Part shown: piece by piece, positions 35,691-46,700 of the stretch | Layout: each line of letters starts with the position of its first letter | How positions within the stretch are numbered: the first letter of the stretch is position 1 | DNA from: Thelonectria olida | Lineage: Eukaryota; Ascomycota; Sordariomycetes; Hypocreales; Nectriaceae | Length of the DNA stretch: 64,000 bases | Reading direction: 5' to 3' | NCBI GenBank assembly: GCA_020736575.1 | Contig: JAGPYM010000079.1 | Location: forward strand, 1 to 64,000 | Notes under the pieces: generated by a model | Told to the model about the DNA's origin: nothing | The model's database searches: none | The model's input: the letters and a program-made list of their open reading frames with translations, nothing else | Position numbers and translations under genes: made by a program

Positions 35691-36400
35691 CAATGGCGAA
35701 AGGGGGATCGTGTTCTGTATCACAGCTCCCTGCCGAGCAAGTTGTGGCACAGTTGCGAAGATCTTCTGCCTCAACGATCTGATTACCTAGGAAGGTGGGC
35801 TGTAAAAGCTAATTGGATTACATCTCGAGGCGCAAGATCTGGACGGCGTTGGAAACTTGGGGTAGCATAGCGACTCAGGTAACTGTTAAATCAAGAGGAT
35901 ATTGACACATGAGCGCTGATGCTATAAAATGGCCTACAGACAAGCCGAGGTGCATAGCGGGTCAGGGAGAGACTTGCTATTCTTCCGAATTAGAGCGTGA
36001 TGAAAACAGAAGCAAGATAATTCCCCGCGATGGGGACTTTGATGGAAAAGCTGTGCTGATGTTGAGGTGCATGTTGAGCCCATACGTTGTAGATGTGGTC
36101 GACAGACACAACACAGTCACTACGACCCGCAGGTTCTCTGCCCTGCTGCGCCTCGCTGCCTTATCTCGTAGTGAACCTGACTTGTTCCCCAGACTTTGAC
36201 GAGGAGATAAATTTCCCATTTGAGGATCTTCATATTGCTTTTCTCGCCAGCACTTGAGCACTCATCTAGGAAGCACCACAGTCGCCATCGATGATATTAC
36301 CTCACATATACAGACTTCGCCCAACGTTTGACATTATATCGGCCCATCGCTCAAACTAGTTCTCGATCGAAACGCTATATATCCAAGTGTCTCGAGGATT
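35691..36400. other. Intergenic with one unassigned open frame
   Basis: A 96-codon plus-strand frame (35909-36199) has no recognisable domain, and its antisense frame looks equally plausible, so I do not call a gene. Confidence 0.35.
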
Positions 36401-36700
36401 TAAACAACACTGCCATAACATCGCATATGTCCCCATTTTAATAATAACTTAATAGATCTATTTGCATAACATTAAGGAGAATTAAAGTAATTATGCTTGC
36501 ACTTAGAGTTCTAATATAAAGAGCTAGACTCTTAATAGAATAATTCTTAATAACTTTACTATTATAAGTAAATTAGTCTATATGTTATTAACCTTCTAAC
36601 GTACAGTCTTTATATAGTTTATATAAACTAGATAGCAGGTTTATTTAATCACTCTTTGTCTTACGCTTATTATACTGGCAGCTATAAAATGCTCTACCTT
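36400..36700. repeat. Short AT-rich RIP-like patch
   Basis: About 300 bases rich in TpA with no coding frame, just before the TTAGGG tract. It is probably a degraded repeat fragment. Confidence 0.45.
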
Positions 36701-36734
36701 GGCACGTTCTTCCCCAGTGCGGGAACAATTGTAG

Positions 36735-36752
36735 TAAGGGTTAGGGTTAGGG
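36735..36752 (+). repeat. Interstitial telomere-like tract (TTAGGG)
   Basis: Three consecutive units, the first incomplete (TAAGGG TTAGGG TTAGGG), match the ascomycete telomere repeat. It lies between an AT-rich patch and the end of the synthetase-like pseudogene. Confidence 0.65.
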
Positions 36753-36772
36753 CTGATAGTCCTGCATCCAAC

Positions 36773-37893
36773 TTAGGAACCAGACATAGTAAAAACTTTC
36801 ATCGAAACGGGTATTCTCCTGCCAATTAACCCGAATGTCTCAGCATACACACCGTAAATATTATCTATCCTATCTCTGGAAATAAGTTGCTTATATATTA
36901 ATATTAAAGCATATACTATTAGGGCTGTTCGTTCCGCTAGCGGGAGTTCGATTCTCTCCAAGACCTTTTTAGCATTCTTTTCACTATGTTTTTTGCTATT
37001 ATGGAAGCAACTCGACCTTAATAGTCTGAGCAGCACGTCTCCTAGTAGCCAGGTCAGTTGGAGATAAGGGGTGTATATATGGTAATGGCTGGCTTGGACA
37101 AGAAACGCCACAGAAGCTGTTCCTGCCAAAACCCTGCGGAATCACTACTGCATACTTCGATCCAGTTATACTAAACCCGCTCGTAGAAGAGCCCCAAGGC
37201 GAGATTAAAGTTGACAGTTAAATTGAAATTAGTTGCTCTCCGTTTGAGTGTTATAGGAAAACTTTTCGCAAGAGGGGCACTCAAATAAAACACTCGTGTT
37301 GTCTTCTTAGTAGACACTTTTGGTGCCGTACTTTTCGACTAGACCGCATTTAGGACAAGCGGCTCGGATTGCGAGCGAGGACCTCTCGGGCGCCAAGTAG
37401 CGACCGTAAAACTCACGGTTGGCGATAAAGTCATGCAGAACGCCTGGCACCTCCGGGTTGCTCAGGAGCTCTTCCTCGGTTTGAAGCCGACTAGGTACTC
37501 GACACTGATTTCCCAACTCACCGAGATCTCAACGTAGTTTGGAAGCCACAGTTAAAATTTGCCCTTGTCTCGTAGGCTTCTCTGATATGTCGCTGGGTTG
37601 ATATCATGTTGCTCCCCTTTGGCGCGGTCCCACAAGTCGCATGTGACGGAAACCTCAAGTCCGATATCAGCTAAGCGACGAGCAATCATGAAGGTGAGGC
37701 CCAGGCTGTAAAGATTTCCGATATGAGGCGAACAACTTAGCTTGACGATGACATTCAATTCGTTTAGCGACTCGGATTGGGCGGTAAGAACTTGAGGTAC
37801 GAAGGGTAATCGTCCTTGAACACATACGAGCCTCCACCGAGAGCATGGTGGGATTGAAGCGAGGTCATATGCGACTGGTATGTTGCTGTTCAT
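36773..37893 (-). pseudogene. Class I aminoacyl-tRNA-synthetase-like gene, degraded
   Basis: From the ATG at 37893 the protein contains SPHIGNLYSLGLTFMIARRL, a HIGH-type motif at the start of a Rossmann fold, and GLEVSVTCDLWDRAKGEQ. A TAA (37552-37554) and a one-base loss near 37530 follow. The next frame has RLQTEEELLSNPEVPG, a zinc-knuckle-like CPKCG, TAA at 37307-37309, ECPSCEKFSYNTQ and TAA at 37229-37231. Later text in another frame (SDSAGFWQEQLLWRFLSKPA, near 37100-37150) resembles the region before the KMSKS loop. The CPKCG element and order of motifs recall class I lysyl-tRNA synthetase, but I am not sure of the amino acid. A cytosolic copy is not expected to be of this class in fungi, so this may be a specialised or acquired paralogue. 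It is not functional as it stands. Confidence 0.5.
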
Positions 37894-38146
37894 GCTGCGC
37901 AGTGCGGATTCGCTGTGGCGATGAAAAAGGAATGATACAGCTGTGTGGCCTCAAGATGTTCTTATCTATTCTATGGTCCTCCCGATGAACGACAAAATGG
38001 ACACAGATTATATTGTCCCCATTCATATCAAGTATCGCATATGAGATTTCCATGACACTTGCCCCGTTGGCCTGCGACTGTCCTCTTGTTGAACGCTTTC
38101 TCGGGCCGATAATGAAGTTTGGATCTGGGTGCATATAGTGTCGCAA
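37865..38146 (-). CDS. Short open frame, uncertain
   Basis: A 93-codon frame with a central protein-like stretch (VMEISYAILDMNGDNIICVH) lies directly upstream of the synthetase-like pseudogene on the same strand. No domain is recognised. It might be an upstream exon of that gene or an unrelated remnant. Confidence 0.2.
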   Translation of the reverse strand: MRHYMHPDPNFIIGPRKRSTRGQSQANGASVMEISYAILDMNGDNIICVHFVVHREDHRIDKNILRPHSCIIPFSSPQRIRTAQHEQQHTSRI

Positions 38147-38630
38147 TCCAATTCCTATGTTACCACCTGGGCAGTGACTCTAAAGGCAGCCAGTTAAAGA
38201 TGGAGCTCTCAGGCAACTCTCTCACGGTTGCTCTCCGGGCAGTGTTTCAACATGGGAAGGCTCAGATTCTGTCCGAGCAATCTTGCTCGCCTGTTACGGA
38301 TCCATTCGGAATCCATGGCTCGCGTTGGCTTCCCCTGCAACCAAACCGTATAAGGGCCTTCCGCTCCCTTAGCCTCCGTTCGTTATCCAATTCACATAAA
38401 ACGTACAGTTTGTTCACGAACTTTCTAAGGCCACCACGCCTCACTATCCCCACGGGGTGCTTGTGAAGGGTGTTGTGCTACGGTTTGGATCACCTTATCA
38501 TGGAACGCACCGTGACAAACCCTGTGACACTGCCATTTCATCAATACAAACCTATGCCTCCATCTTGCAATTCTCTACCAACTCGCTTTTAGCCCCCGTG
38601 CCCTTATAAAATCTTTCGTTAATCCTCCAG
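38147..38630. other. Intergenic, nothing recognised
   Basis: About 480 bases. The overlapping frames on both strands look like noise. Confidence 0.4.
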
Positions 38631-39092
38631 CTAGTACTGATCCAGCATAGACTGAGGCACCATCACCCTCCCTTGCGGCGCAATCTTCATGCTATACTCA
38701 TCCCTTATTATAGCCCAAGTAATGCCCTTTCCCCCCTGGGCGTTAATCTTATACACGCTTTTAATGCGGTATGTATAGTTATAGCCTTTATAATCCGGGT
38801 GCTTCTTATTATAATCCTTATTTTTTAGGCCATCTTTAGGAAGAGGCGCGTTGCTGGGGTTTCTTATAATAGCTGTATTAATGGGGTAAATATGCGTAAT
38901 AGCGGAGTGCAATATAGTGCAGTAGAACCAGACTCGCTCGATACCGGCCATATTATACTTGCGAAACTCGTACGTCTTAGTGCTGTTAATAATCTGCTGC
39001 ATATAAGGATCGTTCATGGCCAGGATCATGTCGGTCCGCCGAGGAGTCTCGGAGGTTGAGGCCTTGGCCTTGGGCTTCGTAGTGCGCGACAT
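38631..39092 (-). CDS. Small PUA/ASCH-fold-like protein
   Basis: An intact single-exon frame of 153 residues from the ATG at 39092. After a basic Ser/Thr/Lys N-terminus of about 18 residues comes MILAMNDPYMQQIINSTKTY then EFRKYNMAGIERVWFYCT. This matches the ASCH/PUA-like pattern of a strand, a helix ending in a Gly/Ser-x-Lys-Thr-x-Glu-x-Arg signature, and a strand. The rest (GKGITWAIIRDEYSMKIAPQ) would complete the small beta barrel. Such domains bind RNA or modified nucleotides in other organisms; the role here is unknown. It is much shorter than typical multi-domain relatives. The coding strand uses many A/T-ending codons compared with neighbours, so it may have a different origin. Confidence 0.5.
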   Translation of the reverse strand: MSRTTKPKAKASTSETPRRTDMILAMNDPYMQQIINSTKTYEFRKYNMAGIERVWFYCTILHSAITHIYPINTAIIRNPSNAPLPKDGLKNKDYNKKHPDYKGYNYTYRIKSVYKINAQGGKGITWAIIRDEYSMKIAPQGRVMVPQSMLDQY

Positions 39093-39512
39093 GATGTGGG
39101 ATGTAGGATGCAGGAAGAAAAAGATAAACGAGCGTGCGCGAGGTTATGTGCTCACGGGTGTTTGTGAGTCGTATGAACCTAGACGGGAGCGCGTTTGGTT
39201 GGTCAAAGAAGCGAGAGACTGAACGATTGAAAATCAGGCTTCTGACGTATGTTTCTGCCTGGAATGTTCGGCATAGCATGTTGCCTGACTTAAAATTGGC
39301 TCATATCGTGACTCTTGTTCTAAAGTCAAATGGACGTGCCAACTTAAGAGCCACAAGGGTAGACTCCTAGGAAGCAGCATCCATAAGGGGTATCGAATTA
39401 AGCACCTTACCGGGAGGTATAATAGTGAGGATGGAGGTCGGGATTGTTACGGGCTGGAGGCCTAGTATGCAAGCGCTCTTATCTGGCACTCTAGTTATGA
39501 GGATTTATTGTC
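39093..39512. other. Intergenic, nothing recognised
   Basis: About 420 bases containing the promoter side of the PUA-like gene and the 3' side of the GTPase-ankyrin gene. Confidence 0.45.
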
Positions 39513-41381
39513 CTACTTATGGGTGGCTAGCAGCTCATATATATCTTCACACCCAGGCATAGTTCCCACCTCGTACAGCAGGTCGCGTATATCATCTTCA
39601 TACCTAGTAGCCCCATTCTTGACCAGTACTTTAACTACGGCCAAATACCCCTCTGTACTTGCCTTCCATAGTGGTGTGTGTCTCTCAGAATCCCTAGCAC
39701 TAAGGTTGGCACCATTCTCGATCAGCAGCTTGACCACAGCCTCATGACCGGCTCCTGCAGCTATGGATAGCGCTGTTTCCCCCCAAAAGTCCTTTCCTTC
39801 AATGTCAGCACCTTTCTCAAGCAGCAGCTTGGCCACATTCCAATGTCCGGCTTTTGCTGCCGCGTATAACGGGTTATCAAAGAGTGTGCGGGCGTCAACG
39901 TCAGCCCCTTGCTCGAGCAGCAGCTTAACAGCAGCCTCATCTCCGTATTCCGCTACTCTCACCAGCTGTTCATTACGAGGGTCATCAAAATAAAGATTCC
40001 TCTGGTGCTCAGTTCTTTTGAACGGCCAGTGATCTGGCTGGCGCTTGGTCGAGGCTTCATCCCCGGCCATTACTATGTTGTCGAACGTAGGGAAGCGTGG
40101 CTGACCTCCTTGCCTACCCTGGCTGTATCTCCTGATGCCGGAATTAGAATCCCATTTAGGTTCGAGCCGAGTCGTTGTCTTCAAATCGTCGATTTGTCGG
40201 CTCAGGCCGTCCATTCGACTCTCGTGCTCGATCCGCTCGTTTCTGAGCTGTTGCAGCTCCTCCTGATACTGTTGCTGCATTCGGGCCATTGATTCTAGGT
40301 ACTCTCGATGTTCCTCCTGTTGTTGAAGTAGTCGGGCCTCCAGTCGTAGAATCTTTTCCTCGTGCATTCTCTCCATGCTGATCTTGAGGTCTTGTACTTC
40401 CATGTCTCTGCGCTTAAGCTCCTCGTTCTGCTTTGCTTGCTCTTCCCGAAGGATCTCAATCATCTCCTTGTCTCGAGCTTCCATGGCCTCCTTCATTTCC
40501 TCCTCTCTTTCTCTCATGCCCTGTTGCAGCTTCTCCCGCGCTCTCTCAATCTCGCTCTGCAATTCTTGACCTGCCGAAGTTTGATCCAGATTCTTCCCAG
40601 AGTCAACCATCTCAGTCTGGATGGCCAAGTTGACCTCCTCAGTTGGTTGATCGGCGTGACCAGGAACAAATTCCTGAACAGCCGACAATGCAGACTCTGG
40701 AGTGTTTTGATGTCTCCGGACTCGAGCCCCTCTTTTGACAAAGAAGCCCCAGAAGTTGTCGGTCGTTTTCAGGGCTTGCTCGCGACTGTCGCCATCGCCT
40801 TCGTCAACCTTTTCCCAAAAGGTGGTGAGAAAGATGACGCTCTTGATGCCTTCATGGCCGCACAGCTTCTTGAACATGGAGAGATTTCTGTGAGCACAGC
40901 CGCCCATGCGATTATCCGAGATGCGGTGAAGGTAGAGAATGCCCCGCAAGCGGATCTTTTGCTGATACGTCTCTGTAAACCAAGAGGCAATTTCCTTGAG
41001 AATGTCGTGTCTTTGCGGTTTGTATCGTCAAATCCCGGGGTATCTACAAGATAGACATTCGCCAATGGACTGAAGTGTTTGCATCTATGAACGCGCACCT
41101 CCCGAGTGCCTATATACCAGTCAGCCTCAACTCTTTTGCACATGTAAGGGACAGGAAGGATTGAGGGTAGTTTTACAAGATTGGAGAGCGCCTGGATCGC
41201 TGATGGCGACCTCCTCTTCCGTACAATGCGAGATGAATGTGCTCTTGCCAGCGCCCGTCATTCCCATGACGGCGATGAAAACATCCGAAGCGGTGGGTAC
41301 GAAGGGGTCTTTGAAGGTTTTCTCGTATGCCGCTGCTGATGGCAACAAATGCGGCGGATCTGGATGTGTAGCGAGTCTCAT
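39513..41381 (-). CDS. AIG1-like GTPase with coiled coil and ankyrin repeats (one frameshift)
   Basis: Exons 41381-41178 or 41177 and 41130-39513 (intron about 41131-41176, GTAAAA...AGAG) give 1823 bases. One missing base near 41007 makes exactly 608 codons. Residues about 38-48 hold the P loop (GMTGAGKST), and DTPGFDDTN is the G3 motif. After the frameshift, GILYLHRISDNRMGG and VIFLTTFWEKV are typical of fungal AIG1/septin-like GTPases. A long charged coiled coil (about residues 280-410, rich in Glu, Arg, Gln and Met) leads to four ankyrin repeats (VKLLLEQGADVDARTLFDN, NVAKLLLEKGADIEGK, VVKLLIENGANLSARD and VVKVLVKNGA). I infer a regulatory GTPase that assembles through the coiled coil and senses through ankyrins, as in immune-type GTPases. 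It lies head to head with a paralogue. The frameshift may be real or a sequencing error. Confidence 0.7.
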
Positions 41382-41948
41382 GTCTGCGCGTTCCTGAGTT
41401 GAGCAAGCGATGATTTCGAGGGATACTGTTCGGGTACCTGATATTTATGTCCTCGATTAGCGAGGTATCCGTGGAAGGGCAGACACGAGCCTCTTTTTAC
41501 AGGTAATGATGGGCGATGACCGAGATCCTCTCACTTTCCAGTTGCCTTGTTGCCTTTCCATGCACAAGAGTGGAATTGCAGCGGTGGCTCTGTCAGCTCA
41601 TATGCAGCCAGCTTCTTTGAAAAACAACAATTGACCACATCTACGAATAGGCATCCGGTGGCGTTGCGGCTGAGCTGCTTGGCACTATGTACAGCGTTGG
41701 ATTTGGGTACTGATGCATTATCTACTTCGTCGCAGTGCGTACCTTTCTAAGAATTGGGCCCAACCGTGGCGCATACTAAAAGCTGAATGCCTTGCACTGC
41801 CAATACAATACAGATCAGCGGGAATAAGAGATGATCCATGGTTGCCGATGGTATGTCGCATTCAATTCTTATTAAGAAGATATATTCCACCCCTCTCTAG
41901 CACCCCCTACACTCACCCGCTCGACTTGGCACGGCGAATGCTCCTAGG
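41382..41948. promoter_or_regulatory. Shared intergenic region of two divergent GTPase genes
   Basis: 567 bases separate the start codons of the two head-to-head paralogues and must contain both promoters, so co-regulation is possible. No specific site can be named. Confidence 0.4.
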
Positions 41949-43392
41949 ATGGAAGCCTTGAATGAACAGGCAAGACAATATGTTAGGTAGGGAACAATCC
42001 GCTTCCTGGGACCTACCGCTAATTACTTGATATTTCGCAGTTGCCCAGAGTCCTCAGCCGGCGTCGTGATACTCGTCATGGGTCTCACTGGCGTTGGGAA
42101 AAGTACCTTCATATCAAAGCTCATGGGACATGACTCGGTATTGGCCATGACTTGACCTCCTGTCAGTATCACTCATCTTTTCCCAAGTCCACCCTTCTCA
42201 AGCCGCCATGCTCATAGAAAAAGACACCAACGGCGTCGAGTTCCACAGCATGGACCTCAAAGGAAAGCTTGTCCATCTCGTCGACACGCCTGGTTTTGAC
42301 GACACTTGGCGTTCCGACTTTGAAGTTCTCTCGGAAATCACCTTCATTCTGGCCCAGATCTACCGTCAAGGCATGAAGCTGGCTGGCATTCTCTACCTTC
42401 ATCGTATCTCGGACAACAGAGTATCGGGCTCAGCGTTGAAGAACTTTAACCTTCTTGGATGCATTTGCGGCTTCGATGCGGCTCCCCGAATCTTCTTTAT
42501 TACTACCATGTGGGAGCTCGAAGGGAAAGATTACGACGAGGGATTGCTTCGAGAATCGCGATTGGTGACTACAAGAGAGTTTTGGGGACGCTTTTGTCGA
42601 AACGGTAGTCAAACGAAACGCTGGCGTGGGGACGAGTCATCTGCTCTCTCAATCATTCACTCATTAATTACCTTGAGCGAAAGCGAAGGCTACACAAGCC
42701 TCCTCATCCAGAGAGAAATCGTTGACAACAAAAAGACCCTGAAAGAAACCATGGCCGGACAAGAGCTTCTCTCCGAGTACGTCTTGGCCGAGAGCAAACT
42801 CTCGGATCAATTGCAATCGCTTCAATCCAAAACGACCTATACGACAGGTCCCCCACCTGACATTGAAGGGAGTCTTGCGGAACTGAGAAAGGAAATTAAG
42901 GACATGAAGTACGCGAAAAGCAAGTTGGAGGTGTCAATCAAGGACCTGTTTGTCGAACGAGAAAGTGCCTATGCAGCGGTGCTTTCACAAATGTGCGACG
43001 ATCAACAAAAGCTGGCCGCCGAGGTGGAAGAAGGCAGACGAAAATACCAAAGGCTACAGGAGGAGATGAAGAGCAACGAGGAGCTGCTCCGAGAAGAGCG
43101 CCATCACTGGGAAATGAAGCGAGCGAAACTTGACGAAGCAGCACGTGCTGGTTGGAGGAGGAGAGAGAGCCTCGACACGGCATATCAAGAAATTGATGAC
43201 GAAGAAACTCTGCTCAACGAGCAACTGGGTGAGTTTCAAGACGAGAACGAAGAGAACATGTCCCAGACATCGCAAAACTTGCAGAAGCTGAGGAAGCGGG
43301 ACGTGATGAAGCGCAACTTGTTTCCGATTCTGGGGGTTTTGGCAGGAGTTGGCTTGGCCGTGGCTGGAGGAGTAACTGGGATCTTCCCCTGA
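41949..43392 (+). CDS. AIG1-like GTPase with coiled coil and C-terminal membrane helix (frameshift, early stop)
   Basis: Exons 41949-41986, 42041-42161 and 42203-43392 use introns GTAGGG...GCAG and GTCAGT...CAAG. A one-base loss near 42139 must be bridged to keep phase; then everything joins. GLTGVGKSTFISKLMGH is the P loop, HLVDTPGFDDTW is G3, and GILYLHRISDNRVSG and IFFITTMWEL follow, clearly paralogous to the divergent neighbour. A coiled coil fills about residues 230-400, rich in Glu/Lys/Arg. The end is a hydrophobic stretch (ILGVLAGVGLAVAGGVTGIF). The TGA at 43390-43392 is followed in frame by 56 more codons, beginning with a Gly/Ala/Val-rich segment that would extend the membrane segment, up to TAG 43561-43563. 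So the stop may be a nonsense change (TGG to TGA). It probably tethers to a membrane by its C-terminus, as tail-anchored GTPases do. Confidence 0.68.
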
Positions 43393-43719
43393 GCGGGTGC
43401 AGGCGTTGGATTTGTCGTCAGCAATGCCAGCAGCGTAAATCTATCGCGGAGAGTTCAGCGTGGAGGACCTTGCCAGAGCCAGAATGGCTCTCTGGTACCG
43501 GACCCTTTCACGGCAGCGTTTCAGGGCGCAAGTATCACCGATTTGGCTCTGAATGATAAGTAGCACGTAGAACTATGGATGGCTATCTAAGTATTACCAG
43601 CACATGCCAAGACGAGTCAGGATATGTCACTATTTAGCCAAAAAAAAAAAAAAGAAAAAGGAAAAGAGTCAAACTGTATGCATAGTCTACCTGAGGCACT
43701 TGGGTTAACTTCCTTCTCT
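43393..43719. other. Intergenic between convergent genes, with possible read-through codons and an A tract
   Basis: 43393-43563 is an in-frame continuation of the GTPase gene. A run of about 13 A followed by A/G-rich sequence lies near 43640-43670, then the 3' end of the NACHT gene. Confidence 0.45.
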
Positions 43720-46700
43720 TTATAAACGTCTCCTTTCGTGCCTGAGGGTCCTAGGCCTGTTTTTATCTGGTATAACTTGTTGACTTGGCGCCTGGTCGTA
43801 TGCTGGCTTAGGCTCTATAGGGGTGAGAGCCTGATCTGGCTCAAATCCTGATTCAGCTGGCGTTGATGTCAAAGAGGTCGAGATTGATGAATCCGTCATG
43901 AGTCTTGCCGTACTGCTACGGCTCTGAGAGCTTCGGCTGGCATTAGATAGACTCAGTCTTTGGCTTGATGATTCAGAACCGGACCCCCCAGAGTCAGCCA
44001 TGGTTCCATATTCAGGGACCCAGGATGAAGAGGGAGGGTGCCCTGCTTCCACGTCCTCCTCCCCACCTTCTTTCCAGCGATACCTCCACGCGAAATTGTG
44101 TCCAAAGACGACAGCACCGCCGTCATCTAGCTCCTGGGGTCTTCGTATGTGCAAGACCAGGCCCGACTTTTTGGGATGGAAAACTTGGACCGGATCGTGG
44201 TGCCGCCTGAAGACTCCTCGGATCGTTTGGCGGGCGCCATGCGCCTGGCATTGACATGGCGCAACGACATCTCCTGGGCAATGCCACAGAAGGCCATGGA
44301 CAGGTTGAAGGGGGTCCGCCTGTCCTTTGCCAAACTTTGTCATGATATTGTTAAGATCAAAGACACTTGCGGCCAGGTAATACTTCTGCGTTGGGAGAGT
44401 CTTCCAGCCAGGACACATGCCGTCGAACGCAATCGGTCGGATTATATCGCCAAAGCCGCAGCCAAAGAGAGTAATGGCGCCGATAGAACGGATGAAATCT
44501 ACCCAGCCGTATCCGAGGGCCTGAAGAGTCGCAACGCGGGGGCAGGGGTCGTGATCCGTGGCCAGCTCGACGAAATCCCATCCTTCGAGGTGTTTTCGCA
44601 CCCTGAGCTTCAGGTTCACCCCATTCTGCCCCGCCACGTTCCGGTGATGATCCATGATCTGCTCCAAAATGCTGTAGTGTTGCTCAACGAGATCCTCAAA
44701 AAGATAGTAACCTCTCTTCCGCTTCCTGGCCTTTGACTCCTCAGTCTCGGCACCGGTTTCCTTAACCTCGTCCTCGTCGAACCTTTCACTTCGACCGGGG
44801 TAGATTACGAGTTCCCTGTTATTGAGGTTTGAGAGGATGCGGGAAGCGGAATTCGGTTTGTGTTCGGATGGATCCTTCATCCTGCTCGGATCAAAGAGGA
44901 ACGAGTCCGAGAAGTCGTCCTTACTGTAATGATCAAGTGAGGTGCGTACAAGATGGAGCAATGCGCTGGTGCCGTTGGCAAGCCAGCCTCTTTTATCCTT
45001 CTCATCCCAGAGAACAATATACTTCGTAGCGATCCACTTGAGCTTCGGGATGTACCCATGGCGGGTGAGATGCGGCGGGACGTCCTTGACGGCGACGGCA
45101 AATGTCATTCCGCCTGTGATGATTTTCCCGCCCGAGAGGGACACCTTCTCGAGAAGACAGCCGGCATGGGGAGGGGGGAGGCCTGTTCCGTCGATATTAT
45201 ACCGCGCATTTGCTGCTCCTGGCTAGTGTTAGAAGGCAGTTCATAATTCAGAAGGGCTACACTCGCCTGCGTATGATGTGAACTTTGAGCACCAGCCCAC
45301 CACATGTCGAGCTGAGTCTAGTTGGAGCAAGCTGATGCTATCGACATTCTGAAGCTCGTGGTCGAGGTAAGAGATTCTTTCTCCTTGGCGGTTGTAAAAG
45401 TAATGCCAGATGAGCAGGTCTCTCGTTATTTTCGTCGCAATCAGCATCGTCGAAAAGCCTTTAATGAAGATTTTCCCATCGAACTCGTTTGCTCGATTTG
45501 ACCCAGCCAACGCAGCAACCATGTTAAGCGGTATCTCGAGGCCCAGTCCACGGTCGTGCTTTGTCAATATAGGGTACCCGATTACCATGACTGGGTTCTT
45601 GAACATGTTGTACCAACATTGCCCGGGCAGTCCCTCGTCGTTCGGAGGGAGCTGATACATGTTGAAGTCGATCACACAGAAAATTTCAACCAAAGGCCTT
45701 GGTTCAGAGGCTTCAGCCGGGGATAAAATGTTGTCCAAGCGGGTACTTTGGACGAACGGCGAGCAGGTGACAACTCCGGCCTCGAAAGGCGATGATCGAA
45801 GTGCGGCGCCGAGCCATGCAAACTGCTGCCCAATCTCTGCGAGGGAGTCACCAGGTCCAACAGCGGTAAGAATGAACTTGCCTCCGTCGATGTGAGCGTC
45901 CAGTTCTGTTCCATCCGGTAGGCTGGCTAGAAAGACAGACTTAGAAGATGTCATGGGCAGAAAGCGGTGGCGTGTGATAGACTTACAGGCAACATGATGA
46001 TCTTTGGTGTTGCGGACAACATCGGTGACCAGCCGCATCACATCCTTTCCAGTGGCTGGCCATGTCTGGGAGAGGTATTCCCCAGTGGTTACGGCCTGTG
46101 CATCGTTCGTAGAGCCAGTGATAGTAATAGCTCTCTCTAGCGCTTCGTCTGGGCTTTCAGTATACTCTTGCTCCTTTATAAAAAGCAGAGGGTCCCAGTT
46201 CAGCTCGAAAATCGCCTTATACTGTTGTGAAGGCGCCTTTCTGCTGACCTTGCGAGAGGACGGCAGGGAACCCAGGATCTTCTGCCCAAGCTCCTCCATG
46301 ATGTCAGGAGTTGCCCGGGTCAACGTCGCTTCTCTTTGCAAACTTGCGACAAGCCAACTGTACGCTGGGGTCTTCACAATAAAGTCCCGATACATACCAG
46401 CATCTGGCGGTGTTGGTTTCATGTCATCCTCTTGGGCATCGTCGTTCTCGTCTGATTCTGGAGAGGTCAGGTCGGAGAGCAAGTCCTCATAGGACTTGGG
46501 CGTTGGCGGTATCAGTTCATCGTCGTGGTACCCATTGTCTTCGATGAGCGCTATGGTCTGTTGGCCCATGTCGAAGTCTAAATCCCCAAGATATCGGCCA
46601 AGTGCAAAGTTTCTGAGCTGTGTTCTATCAGTATTTGAAGGTGGGACGTTAGGAACAACGTCCTCGAGCGGAAGCATGTCCTCAAAGGAGACTCGTATTC

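Noticed and set aside
36942..36970. tRNA-like T arm (GTTCGATTC with paired flanks) followed by a T run
   Set aside because: No matching 5' acceptor strand, D arm or anticodon arm can be found upstream, and the stretch lies in the synthetase-like pseudogene.
40362..41054. 230-codon plus-strand frame
   Set aside because: It is antisense to the coiled coil of the GTPase-ankyrin gene; Leu/Ser-rich text is the usual shadow of Glu/Gln/Lys codons.
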